Origin: DAOUBA01 sp034432855
GTDB lineage: Bacteria > Chloroflexota > Anaerolineae > B4-G1
Direction of reading: 5' to 3'
DNA length: 28,405 nt
NCBI GenBank assembly: GCA_034432855.1
Contig: DAOUBA010000043.1
Span: 1-28,405 of the forward strand
Part shown: one piece after another, positions 6,374-15,189 of the stretch
How the letters are laid out: every line of letters begins with the position of its first letter
Numbering within the stretch: the stretch's first letter is position 1
The notes under the pieces: model-generated
Seen by the model: the letters and a program-made list of their open reading frames with translations, nothing else
The model's database searches: none
What the model was told of the DNA's origin: nothing
Position numbers and translations under genes: made by a program

Positions 6374-6763
6374 ATGGCAAACCTTGAAAAACTGGCTGAG
6401 GAAATCAGCAAACTCTCGCTGCTCGAAGCGGCAGAACTGGTCAAGATGCTTGAGGAAAAGTTGGGTGTGAGCGCGGCAGCGCCCGTGGCGGTGGCCGCCA
6501 TGCCTGTAGCGGGTGTTGCGGCTGCAGCAGCGGCCGAACCGGCTGAGGAGCAGACCGAGTTCACCGTCGTCCTCAAGGACGTCGGCCCCAAGAAGATCGA
6601 AGTCATCCGGGCCGTACGGCAAATCACCAACTTGGGCTTGAAAGAGGCCAAGGAGATGGTGGACGGTGCGCCTGCCAACGTGTTAGAGTCCGTCTCCAAG
6701 GAAGTCGCCGAGGACGCCAAGGCCAAGTTGGAAGCCGCCGGCGCGGTCGTCGAACTCAAATAA
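6374..6763 (+). CDS. rplL: 50S ribosomal protein L7/L12
   Basis: A 129-residue acidic protein. The N-terminal dimerisation part (LEKLAEEISKLSLLEAAELV) is followed by an Ala/Val-rich hinge (about 38-58) and the C-terminal factor-binding domain with the family signature KIEVIRAVRQITNLGLKEAK and ending AGAVVELK. It forms the flexible stalk that contacts elongation factors. The ATG at 6374 has AGGAGGAAATGAA upstream, a strong site suited to a protein made in several copies per ribosome. A strong hairpin 20 bp after the stop ends the operon; rpoB is not downstream here, unlike in many bacteria. Confidence 0.97.
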   Translation: MANLEKLAEEISKLSLLEAAELVKMLEEKLGVSAAAPVAVAAMPVAGVAAAAAAEPAEEQTEFTVVLKDVGPKKIEVIRAVRQITNLGLKEAKEMVDGAPANVLESVSKEVAEDAKAKLEAAGAVVELK

Positions 6764-6782
6764 GCGTTCCCTTCACCAAGCA

Positions 6783-6830
6783 CAGAGCCGCCTCGTCGGG
6801 TCATCGAGGCGGCTCTGCGTTCTTTATTCG
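6783..6830 (+). terminator. Terminator after rplL
   Basis: AGAGCCGCCTCG (6784-6795) and CGAGGCGGCTCT (6805-6816) form a perfect 12-bp stem, extended to 13 bp by the flanking C-G pair, with a 9-base loop. It is followed by GCGTTCTTTATT, a moderate T-rich tail. It closes the ribosomal protein operon. Confidence 0.85.
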
Positions 6831-6882
6831 TGGGGAAGCGCCGGAATCCCTATTCCGGCGCTATTCAAGCCCGCTTCCCCAC
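6830..6882. terminator. Nested hairpins between convergent genes
   Basis: An inner perfect stem, AGCGCCGGAAT (6837-6847) with ATTCCGGCGCT (6852-6862), has a 4-base loop. An outer pair, GTGGGGAAGCG (6830-6840) with CGCTTCCCCAC (6872-6882), shares AGCG with the inner stem, so they compete. The outer right arm lies inside the 3' end of the methyltransferase gene. The position between convergent genes suggests a bidirectional transcription stop, although neither side has a good T-run. Confidence 0.55.
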
Positions 6883-7647
6883 AACGTTCATCTCGCGGTG
6901 CCAGTCGGGACCATAGGTGATGGGCGGCAATAGGACATCGCCATAGACCGCGTCAATCTCCAGGCCCGCTTGGGCAAACATCTGGCGCAGTTCCGGCAGC
7001 GTATAAAGCCGCACGCGCTCGTGGTCGTCCCACAAGTGGGTCACACCGTCGTTGTCGGTGAAGCGGAACTCGGCGTGGCTAACGCAAGTGCTCGGATCGT
7101 ACCACGTCTTCGTCCAGTAGATACCCTCCGGGTGTTCGCGCCAGTAGCAGCGTTGCTTCTGACTCTCGACGAAGGTCATGGGGTCGGCCAGTTGCAGGAA
7201 TGCCCGTCCCTCCGGCTTGAGCGCGCGGGCGATGCCTTCGAGCACGCGCCGGTTGCCTGCGTCGTCGAAGAAGCCGAAACTGACGCCCAGGATGGTCAGT
7301 GCGTCGAATTCCTCGTAGTAGGCTAACTCCCGCATATCCCCTTCGACGAAGGTGACGTTGGTCAGTCCTGCGGCGGCGGCCTGTTCACGGCAGTGGCGCA
7401 CCAGGCTGGGAGCGATGTCCAGTCCGACCACTTCGATCTGCTGCCGCGCCAATGCCAGTGCGTGCACGCCGGAACCACAGGCCACGTCGAGCAGCCGCAT
7501 GCCGGGCTTGAGGTCGAGCACGTGCACGAGGAACTCGATCAGTTGCTCGTCCCAGAACTCGATGTGCTCGATGCCGGGACGATGTATGACGCGGAACTGG
7601 TAAGCCCACCAGTCCCACGGATGGGTCACAGTGTTTTTGAGATTCAC
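6865..7647 (-). CDS. Class I SAM-dependent methyltransferase
   Basis: From the GTG at 7645-7647 the protein is about 260 residues. The frame is open further upstream, to 7731, but that would overlap the LysM gene; this GTG has AAGGAG eight bases upstream. Motif I is LLDVACGSG (residues 52-60), followed by VVGLDIAPS (motif II), FVEGDMREL and FDALTILGVSFGFF (motif IV region), and RALKPEGRAFLQL. The fold is that of the UbiE/Methyltransf_25 group. The substrate is unknown; the C-terminal part (YTLPELRQMFAQAGLEIDAVYGD) resembles small-molecule methyltransferases. It follows the LysM protein gene by 40 bp on the same strand and may be cotranscribed. Confidence 0.88.
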   Translation of the reverse strand: MNLKNTVTHPWDWWAYQFRVIHRPGIEHIEFWDEQLIEFLVHVLDLKPGMRLLDVACGSGVHALALARQQIEVVGLDIAPSLVRHCREQAAAAGLTNVTFVEGDMRELAYYEEFDALTILGVSFGFFDDAGNRRVLEGIARALKPEGRAFLQLADPMTFVESQKQRCYWREHPEGIYWTKTWYDPSTCVSHAEFRFTDNDGVTHLWDDHERVRLYTLPELRQMFAQAGLEIDAVYGDVLLPPITYGPDWHREMNVVGKRA

Positions 7648-7687
7648 AGTGGTAACTCCTTGGGGTCTTACTGAGTCCACATGCTCC

Positions 7688-8446
7688 CTACGGCACGATG
7701 TAGGTGCTGGCCACTTCCCCTGCTGCGTCACGCAGTGTGATCAGTTCTCCGCCGTTCCAGGCCGGGGTCGTGCGGCCCCAATAGAGATCGGTGGGCGTGG
7801 AAGCGCCCGCCGCTGAATGCACGCGCACCTCGGCCCCCTCGAAAAGCGTCAGCGCCGGAAAGACGAAGGTGTTCCCCTCGGCGTCCGAAAGCGTCCATCC
7901 TTCCAGACTCGCCCGACCGCCGCGATTGCGCACGATGACGACCTCGGCGGCCAGGTTGCCGGAGCCCAGCACCTGCCCGATCTCGACCAGCGACGGGCCG
8001 GAGGGAGTGGGAACCGGCAATGGAGTCGGAAGTGGTGCCCTCGTGGGAGCAGGTGTGGGCGATTCGGCAGGCAGGGTGGGAGGAATGTCCGCCGGGATGA
8101 CGAGCACCTGACCGACGTGAAGCAGGTTGGGGTCTGCAATGGCATTCACGGCCAACAGGTCCTGAAGGGAAACGCCGAATGCCTGTGCGATACCACTCAG
8201 CGTATCCCCCGGCTGGACGATGTAGAGGAGTGGTGCGGCCGTGGGCATGACCGTGGGGACAGCACGCGAGGCGGTCGGGGCAATGGGAGTCTCGCCGGAC
8301 GGCGAGGGAGCAAGTACGGCGGTGGGAACGGCGGTGGACGGGCCGGCAGGCTGGGCGCGCTCCCGAACGGGCAGGGCCGTCAGAGCGACCGCCGCGGAGA
8401 TGAAAATGCTGGCGACGATGATGGTGACCCACACACGCGTGCGCAT
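7688..8446 (-). CDS. Exported LysM and lamin-tail (LTD) domain protein
   Basis: A 252-residue protein. The N-terminus (MRTRVWVTIIVASIFISAAVAL) is a signal or anchor segment without a lipobox. A Pro/Thr/Ala-rich linker follows (about 30-72), then a LysM domain at 74-118 (YIVQPGDTLSGIAQAFGVSL to VGQVLVIP), a second proline-rich linker (about 119-150) and a beta-rich C-terminal domain (about 153-250) with the lamin-tail pattern (VVIVRNRGG, GWTLSDAEGNTFVFP, WNGGELITLRDAAGEVASTY). LysM binds N-acetylglucosamine polymers such as peptidoglycan, and LTD domains occur on surface proteins. It is probably a cell-envelope protein. Its mRNA may be leaderless: an extended -10 lies six bases before the ATG. 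Confidence 0.82.
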   Translation of the reverse strand: MRTRVWVTIIVASIFISAAVALTALPVRERAQPAGPSTAVPTAVLAPSPSGETPIAPTASRAVPTVMPTAAPLLYIVQPGDTLSGIAQAFGVSLQDLLAVNAIADPNLLHVGQVLVIPADIPPTLPAESPTPAPTRAPLPTPLPVPTPSGPSLVEIGQVLGSGNLAAEVVIVRNRGGRASLEGWTLSDAEGNTFVFPALTLFEGAEVRVHSAAGASTPTDLYWGRTTPAWNGGELITLRDAAGEVASTYIVP

Positions 8447-8452
8447 ACTTTC

Positions 8453-8461
8453 ATTTTATCA
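8453..8461 (-). promoter_or_regulatory. Extended -10 element, possible leaderless start of the LysM gene
   Basis: On the minus strand TGATAAAAT (extended -10 form TGN-TAAAAT) ends six bases before the ATG at 8446. No good -35 box is found 16-18 bp upstream, as the region is occupied by the TTGGTAG repeat. If used, transcription would begin at or next to the start codon. Confidence 0.45.
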
Positions 8462-8467
8462 CGAATG

Positions 8468-8559
8468 CTGGTAAACTGGTAGATGGTAGATTGGTAGTTG
8501 GTAACTTGGTCATTGGTGCGTGCTCGGCTTACCAACTACCAATATACCAATGTATCAAC
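8468..8559. repeat. TTGGTAG-type inverted repeat array
   Basis: About seven units of the form YTGGTAR with 7-8 bp spacing run from 8468 to 8515, followed by units in the opposite orientation to about 8559. The core ATTGGTAGTTGGTAA (8490-8504) has an exact reverse complement at 8529-8543, with a 24-base loop. The right end abuts the ribosome binding site of the deaminase gene. A second copy of the same family is at 20075-20152. Confidence 0.85.
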
Positions 8560-8574
8560 CCGGAGGTGAACGAT

Positions 8575-9930
<1,356 letters not shown>

Positions 9931-10003
9931 AGAGAGCAGGATGCAAGCAGCGGCAAGCGTCAGCCAATTCCGAACCGTCCCAACTATACAGGGGGATACC
10001 GAA

Positions 10004-11416
10004 ATGGTGATCCAAAACGGTACCTTCGTCACTCCCGACGGCCTCGTGCAGGCCGACATGCTCATCGAAGGCGAGCGCATCGCCGCCATCGGGCGCGACC
10101 TGGCGGCGCCCGGCGCACAGATACTCGACGCGACCGGCTGTCTCGTTCTCCCCGGCGTGATTGACGCCCACACCCACATCGCGCTGGATACCGGCGTCTA
10201 CCGCACGCCCGACGACTGGTTCGCAGGTACCCGGGCGGCGGCCTGCGGCGGCGTGACGACGGTGGTGGACTTTGCCACCCGTTTTCCCGGCCAGACCCTG
10301 CGCCAGGCGGTCGAGGCGCGCATCGCAGAGGCGCGGGATGCCGTGATTGATTATGCGCTGCACGTGATGGTCACCGACCTGCCGCCGGACCGCGAGCCAG
10401 AGTTGGCCGATCTAGTGGAGTTGGGTGCGTCCAGCATCAAACTCTACACCACCTACCGCCCTGTTGCGGGCGGTCCGCCGGGTCGCCCCTGTTACTACGC
10501 CGACGATGCGACCATCCTTCGCCTGATGACGGCCGGTGCCGAATCGGGCATCCGGGTGCTCGTCCACTGTGAGGACGACGCGCAGGTCACGGCGCAGACG
10601 CAGGCGCTCGTCGCTGCCGGGGCGACCGGCTGGCGCTATCACGGGCAATCGCGCCCGGCGCCGGCCGAGCAGGAGGCGATTCGACGGGTGCTCGCGCTGG
10701 CCGATCAAGCCCGCTGCCCGGTGCACATCGTCCACTGTTCTACGGCCCATTCGGTCGCACTGGTCGCCGAGGCGCGGGCGCAGGGCCAGGCCGTCTCCTG
10801 CGAGACCTGCCCGCAGTATCTCTTGCTCGATGACCGCGCCTACGACGGTCCCGACCCCTGGCGCTTCATCCTCCAGCCGCCGCTGCGCGAGCCGGACGAG
10901 CCGGAGCGGCTGTGGGCGCTCGTGGCGCAGGGCGCGGTGGACCAGATCGCCACCGATCACTGCGACTATACCGTTGCGCAGAAAACCGCCGCCGACGATT
11001 TCACCCGCACGCCCGGCGGCCTGCCGGGGCTGGAGACTCTGCTACCTCTGATGTATACGTACGGCGTGGCCGCGGGACGTTTGACGCTCGCACAACTGGT
11101 CGCTTTGCTCTCCGCCAATCCGGCCCACCTGTGGGGCCTGTGGCCGCGCAAGGGCGTGCTCGCCCCCGGTGCGGATGCCGACGTGGTCATCTACGATCCG
11201 CAGCCGGAGGGTGTTATCTATGCTGCCGACCTGCACCACGTCGCCGGCTATACGCCTTACGAGGGACTGCGCGTGCAGGGACGGGTGCGGGCGACGATCG
11301 TACGGGGACAGGCAGTCTATCAGGATGGGCACTTTACGGGAAGCAAGGGATGGGGAAGGTTTGTGAATAGAACCGAAACACACCCGCCTTGCCCCGTCCT
11401 CCCTCCTGGGGTATAA
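10004..11416 (+). CDS. Dihydropyrimidinase / hydantoinase-family cyclic amidohydrolase
   Basis: A 470-residue protein if started at the ATG at 10004; the frame is open further up, and an ATG at 9941 (13-21 residues in) is an alternative. Metal-site motifs are H56/H58 (DAHTHI), K146 in SSIKLYTTY (the lysine that becomes carboxylated in this family), H (HCEDDAQ), HIVHCST and D318 (ATDHCDY). The superfamily hydrolyses ring amides such as dihydropyrimidines, hydantoins and allantoin. It begins with the beta-sandwich part (MVIQNGTFVTPDG) and returns to it at the end (GADADVVIYDP). It follows the 8-oxoguanine deaminase gene in the same direction, so a role in nucleobase breakdown is likely, but the exact ring substrate cannot be told. 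Its stop codon overlaps the next promoter. Confidence 0.86.
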   Translation: MVIQNGTFVTPDGLVQADMLIEGERIAAIGRDLAAPGAQILDATGCLVLPGVIDAHTHIALDTGVYRTPDDWFAGTRAAACGGVTTVVDFATRFPGQTLRQAVEARIAEARDAVIDYALHVMVTDLPPDREPELADLVELGASSIKLYTTYRPVAGGPPGRPCYYADDATILRLMTAGAESGIRVLVHCEDDAQVTAQTQALVAAGATGWRYHGQSRPAPAEQEAIRRVLALADQARCPVHIVHCSTAHSVALVAEARAQGQAVSCETCPQYLLLDDRAYDGPDPWRFILQPPLREPDEPERLWALVAQGAVDQIATDHCDYTVAQKTAADDFTRTPGGLPGLETLLPLMYTYGVAAGRLTLAQLVALLSANPAHLWGLWPRKGVLAPGADADVVIYDPQPEGVIYAADLHHVAGYTPYEGLRVQGRVRATIVRGQAVYQDGHFTGSKGWGRFVNRTETHPPCPVLPPGV

Positions 11417-11417
11417 T
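11389..11417 (+). promoter_or_regulatory. Promoter of the DinG-like helicase gene
   Basis: TTGCCC (11389-11394), a 17-bp spacer and a perfect TATAAT (11412-11417). The -10 box lies across the stop codon of the preceding hydrolase. Transcription would start at about 11424, giving a leader of about 35 nt. No LexA-type palindrome was seen nearby. Confidence 0.75.
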
Positions 11418-11457
11418 CTTTCTGCCGTTGCTGCGGTCTAGAAACGAGACGCACCCC

Positions 11458-14265
11458 ATGCCCCGAACTTATGTGGCGCTCGACCTGGAAACCACCGGTC
11501 TCGATGCCAAGCACGACGCCATCATCGAGGTGGCCGCCGTCAAATTCCGTGACGACGAGGTGCTGGATACCTTCTCCACTTTCGTCAACCCCGGCCGCCC
11601 TATCCCGCTCCAGATCACCGAACTGACCGGCATCCGCGATGCGGACGTCGCCAATGCTCCCAATCTGCACGAGGTGCTCTCGCGCCTGGCGCGCTTCGTC
11701 GGACAGTGCTCCATCGTCGGCCACAGCGTCGAGTTCGACCTGGGCTTTTTGCGCTGCCATTCCCACCCGTTCGAGAACGAACTCCTCGACACGTTCGAGC
11801 TGGCCGGCGTCCTCATCCCCAACGTCGAACGCTATAGCCTGGGCGAACTGGCCGGCGCCCTGGGGATCGAACTGAAGCAGCCGCACCGTGCGCTTGACGA
11901 CGCTCAAGCCACACATCGGCTGTTCTGCGCCCTGCTCCGGCGCGCCGCTGCCCTTCCGCCTCGCCTGCTGAAAGAGATCATCGGTCAGGGTGAACGGGCC
12001 GGCTGGGCCGCCGTTGCCTTCTTCCGCGAGGCGCTCGAAGAGGCGGCTCGCCGCCCTGCCGGACAGCCCGCTCGTTCCCCTGCCATCGCGCCTCAAGGCC
12101 CACTATTTGCAGAAAAAGCCCATCCGCTGCAGCCCGCCACCGAGCGCACGCCACTGGAAGTCGAGCAACTCGCCGCGCTTCTGGAGCAAGACGGGGCCTT
12201 TGCCGCGCAACTGCCGGGCTACGAACACCGCCCCCAACAAGTCGCTATGCTACGTGGGGTAGCACAGACGTTCAACCGTAAGGAACACATGCTGATCGAA
12301 GCGCCCACCGGTGTCGGCAAATCGCTCGCCTACCTCATTCCTGCCGTCCACTGGAGCGTGCAGAACGGCGAACGAGTGGTCATCTCCACCAACACGATCA
12401 ACCTGCAGGAACAACTGCACGGCAAGGACCTGCCCATGCTGGCGCGCGTGCTGCCGTTCGAGTTCCGCGCTGCGGTGCTCAAAGGCCGCTCGCACTACCT
12501 CTGCCCGGCGCGCCTGCAGGCGCTGCGCCACCGCGGAGCCAACTCACCCGACGAGGCTCGCGTGCTGGCCAAGGTGCTCGTCTGGCAATTGGAGACAGCC
12601 GACGGCGACGGCGACGCGCTCTTCCTGCCCACCCCTGCCGAGCGCACCTCGTGGTGGCAACTCTCAGCCGACCACGAGGGCTGCGATCCGGAACGCTGCC
12701 GCCACTTTCACAATGGCTCTTGTTACTTCTACCGCGCCCGCCGCGCTGCGGAATCCGCCCACCTAGTCATCGTCAACCACGCGCTGCTCCTCTCCGACGT
12801 TGCCGTCAAGAACCGCGCCCTGCCGGAGTACAAGCACCTGATTGTGGACGAGGCCCACCATCTGGAGGCCGCCACGACCGACGGCTTGAGTTTCGAGGCC
12901 GACCGCGCCAGCGTCCACCGCCTGCTGGGCGAGGTCGGGCAGGTGAACGTCGCAGGCCGTGTCAGCGGGTTGCTTTCCGAAGTGCTCGGCGCCTGCCAAA
13001 GAGCCCACCTGCCGCAAGCCGCCATGCAGCAGGTGGAACTCTTCATCGGCAAGGTCGGCATGGCCGCCGAGCGGGCCGGCCATCTGGTGGACACGTTCTT
13101 CGACCGCGTCGAGGAGTTCGTGCAAGAGCACCGCGAAGGGCAGGAGAACGAATACGCCTTCCGCCTGCGCGTCACCCCTGGCCTGCGTCGTCAGCCGGCA
13201 TGGGAGGCAATCGAGATCGCCTGGGACAACGCCCATGTCCCGCTTGCCGCCGTGGCCGACGGGCTGGAACGGCTTGCTGGCGGTCTTGAAGACCTCTCCG
13301 GCTTCGAGATTCCCGACGCCGACGACTTGCAGGCGCAGATGCTCGGCGTGGCGCGCCGCCTGGCCGACATAGGGCAAAAGATCGGCCAGATCGTCACTCA
13401 GGACAACCCGGCAACGATCAGTTGGATAGAGGCCGAGATGAACAGCAACCACCGCCTGAGCCTGCACGCAGCCCCTTTGCACGTGGGGCCACTCGTGCAG
13501 GAACACCTCTTCAACAAGAAAGACGTGGTCATACTGACCTCGGCCACGCTACGCACGGCCGGCACCTTCGATTTCCTGCGCGAGCGGCTGAACGCCTGGG
13601 ACGCAGGGGAACTCGCCGTCGGCTCGCCGTTCGACTATAAGAGTTCGACGCTGGTCTACCTGGTGGACGACATCCCGGAGCCCGGGCAGCCAGCCTACCA
13701 GCGCGCAATAGAACAGGGCATGATCGCACTCTTCCGGGCAACGCAAGGGCGGGCGCTGGCACTGTTCACGTCCTACAGCCAGTTACGCGCCACGCTACGC
13801 GCGATCCGCGCACCGCTGGCACAATCCGGGATCACCGTCCAGGCACAGGGTGAGGGGGTCTCGCGGGCACAACTCCTGGAGAACTTTCGCATGGGCGAGC
13901 GGCGGGTGCTCCTGGGCACGCGCAGTTTCTGGGAGGGGGTAGACGTGCCGGGCGAGGCGCTCAGTTGTCTCGCCATTGCCAAGTTGCCCTTCAGCGTCCC
14001 CAGCGACCCCATCTTCGCCGCACGCTCCGAGACCTTCGAGCAGCCGTTCCTGGATTACGCCGTGCCGGAGACGATCCTGCGCTTCTTGCAGGGTTTTGGG
14101 CGGCTGATCCGCACCCGCAGCGACCGCGGCGTCGTAGCGGTGTTCGACCGGCGGCTTTTGACCAAAAGTTACGGCCAGATGTTCATAGACTCGCTCCCCG
14201 AGCCAACGGTACGTCGCGGGCCGCTGGCGCTGCTGCCGAAGGCGGCAGCCGAGTGGCTGGCGTAG
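11458..14265 (+). CDS. dinG: DinG/XPD-type DNA helicase with N-terminal DnaQ-like exonuclease
   Basis: A 935-residue protein from the ATG at 11458 (the frame extends upstream into the promoter, which is excluded). Residues 1-165 form a DEDD 3'-5' exonuclease: D9/E11 (LDLETTG), VGHSVEFDLGF and HRALDDAQAT (H143, D148). The helicase part has Walker A around K288 (APTGVGKS), cysteines C349, C409, C414 and C422 expected to bind a [4Fe-4S] cluster, and a DEAH box from D464 (VDEAHHLE). Motifs V/VI are seen in GTRSFWEGVDVPG and QGFGRLIRTRSDRG. The exonuclease-DinG fusion is typical of Firmicutes and Chloroflexota. It is an ATP-dependent 5'-3' helicase, likely in repair of structured DNA. Confidence 0.93.
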   Translation: MPRTYVALDLETTGLDAKHDAIIEVAAVKFRDDEVLDTFSTFVNPGRPIPLQITELTGIRDADVANAPNLHEVLSRLARFVGQCSIVGHSVEFDLGFLRCHSHPFENELLDTFELAGVLIPNVERYSLGELAGALGIELKQPHRALDDAQATHRLFCALLRRAAALPPRLLKEIIGQGERAGWAAVAFFREALEEAARRPAGQPARSPAIAPQGPLFAEKAHPLQPATERTPLEVEQLAALLEQDGAFAAQLPGYEHRPQQVAMLRGVAQTFNRKEHMLIEAPTGVGKSLAYLIPAVHWSVQNGERVVISTNTINLQEQLHGKDLPMLARVLPFEFRAAVLKGRSHYLCPARLQALRHRGANSPDEARVLAKVLVWQLETADGDGDALFLPTPAERTSWWQLSADHEGCDPERCRHFHNGSCYFYRARRAAESAHLVIVNHALLLSDVAVKNRALPEYKHLIVDEAHHLEAATTDGLSFEADRASVHRLLGEVGQVNVAGRVSGLLSEVLGACQRAHLPQAAMQQVELFIGKVGMAAERAGHLVDTFFDRVEEFVQEHREGQENEYAFRLRVTPGLRRQPAWEAIEIAWDNAHVPLAAVADGLERLAGGLEDLSGFEIPDADDLQAQMLGVARRLADIGQKIGQIVTQDNPATISWIEAEMNSNHRLSLHAAPLHVGPLVQEHLFNKKDVVILTSATLRTAGTFDFLRERLNAWDAGELAVGSPFDYKSSTLVYLVDDIPEPGQPAYQRAIEQGMIALFRATQGRALALFTSYSQLRATLRAIRAPLAQSGITVQAQGEGVSRAQLLENFRMGERRVLLGTRSFWEGVDVPGEALSCLAIAKLPFSVPSDPIFAARSETFEQPFLDYAVPETILRFLQGFGRLIRTRSDRGVVAVFDRRLLTKSYGQMFIDSLPEPTVRRGPLALLPKAAAEWLA

Positions 14266-14284
14266 CGTCGGCAATGGCAAGTCG

Positions 14285-14313
14285 TTGACAAATGCCTGAG
14301 TGACCGGTATACT
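14285..14313 (+). promoter_or_regulatory. Sigma-70 promoter upstream of the short ORF
   Basis: A perfect TTGACA (14285-14290), a 17-bp spacer and TATACT (14308-14313). It lies 20 bp after the dinG stop, so the short ORF and the unknown gene at 14539 form their own unit. Confidence 0.8.
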
Positions 14314-14346
14314 GTGGTTGAGCATAAGAGCGCGCTGGAGGTGAAT

Positions 14347-14448
14347 ATGGAACTCGTGCGCCAAGTAGTGGGGGCAGATGGACTGCAAATCCCTTTGTCA
14401 GTGGGAGGGCAATCAGATTATGTGCCTGGACCCCACACTCGATTCTGA
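14347..14448 (+). CDS. Short ORF (33 codons) with strong start signals, possibly a broken antitoxin-like gene
   Basis: An ATG with an ideal GGAGGTGAAT ribosome binding site, about 27 bases after the expected transcription start. It encodes 33 residues beginning MELVRQVVGADGLQIPLS and ends in TGA (14446-14448). After this stop the same frame stays open for 26 more codons to TGA at 14527, ten bases before the next gene. The first half resembles small beta-strand antitoxins that start with MELxxQ(I/V)V, but the usual C-terminal VEVIILP part is missing. It may be a gene broken by a stop codon, a real microprotein, or a leader peptide for the gene at 14539. The promoter and ribosome binding site are clearer than for most genes in the window. 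Confidence 0.5.
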   Translation: MELVRQVVGADGLQIPLSVGGQSDYVPGPHTRF

Positions 14449-14538
14449 GACACGGAATTGTCACATTTCCTGAGAGCCTGGGCCAGCCTGGGGCAGCAAG
14501 GACTGGCGGCGTGGATCTCGGAACGCTGAGCAGCAATC

Positions 14539-15180
14539 ATGGCCCTTTTCTATCCCTCCTTCAGTGCACTACACCTGGCCGATCAACTCCTCGACGAGAT
14601 CGGCAAACAGACCCCTGGCTACGAGGGGCGGGTGGGCATATCCTGGCACTGGCGGCTGCCTGGGGGCATCCTGGTCACCGCCTGGCTGGATTACACAGTG
14701 ACCGAGGAACGCTGGGACGTATTGCGTGCCCAGGCCAGCACCCCGCGCGCGGGCATCTTTAGCACTGCCGATTTTCCGTTCTCTGCCTACGCGACTGTCA
14801 CCACCGCGCCGCCCTTCATCCACGACCTGCAAGGCGTGGCCGAATGGTCTAACCGGCTGTACTTCCAGATGGGCCATCTGATCGAGGATGCCGTACACTG
14901 GCTGGGCATGCTCCACACTGTCGCCATCTCCCCTCAGGTGACCCCGCCTGCCTCGTTCCCTGCCCTCAGCCCGCTCGAGCGCCGGCTGGTACACTACGCG
15001 CTGGATGAACTAGAAGGCTATTTCAACGTCACCGCTCTGCACCAGGCGTTCGGCAAGCAGATTTCCAAAGCACGGCTGAAGGCGATCGCCCAGGCGTGGG
15101 AGGCCAGCGAATTGCTGACCGGGCGCCCACGTCGCGTGACCTACGCGCTGCGGCTGCTGGCGGAAGAGGAGCAGAAGTAA
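14539..15180 (+). CDS. Unknown protein, 213 residues, with possible C-terminal winged-helix-like part
   Basis: An open frame with codon use like its neighbours, starting at ATG 14539 with no good ribosome binding site; translation may be coupled to the upstream frame that ends at 14529. No signal peptide or membrane segment. The N-terminal part (SWHWRLPGGILVTAWLDYTV) and the middle part (FIHDLQGVAEWSNRLYFQMG) are not recognised. The last 60 residues (LDELEGYFNVTALHQAFGKQ, then ARLKAIAQAWEASELLTG and RPRRVTYALRLL) look helical and basic, as in a small nucleic-acid-binding domain, which is inference. It converges with the phosphatase-superfamily gene, the two stops lying 9 bp apart. Function unknown. 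Confidence 0.7.
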   Translation: MALFYPSFSALHLADQLLDEIGKQTPGYEGRVGISWHWRLPGGILVTAWLDYTVTEERWDVLRAQASTPRAGIFSTADFPFSAYATVTTAPPFIHDLQGVAEWSNRLYFQMGHLIEDAVHWLGMLHTVAISPQVTPPASFPALSPLERRLVHYALDELEGYFNVTALHQAFGKQISKARLKAIAQAWEASELLTGRPRRVTYALRLLAEEEQK

Positions 15181-15189
15181 GAGAGCATC

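Noticed and set aside
7648..7731. Upstream extension of the methyltransferase to 7731
   Set aside because: It overlaps the 3' end of the LysM gene by 44 bp and has no start signal; the GTG at 7647 has AAGGAG.
14446..14448. Selenocysteine codon at the in-frame TGA of the short ORF
   Set aside because: No insertion hairpin is evident after the TGA and the flanking text is not a known selenoprotein. Kept only as a remote option in the finding.
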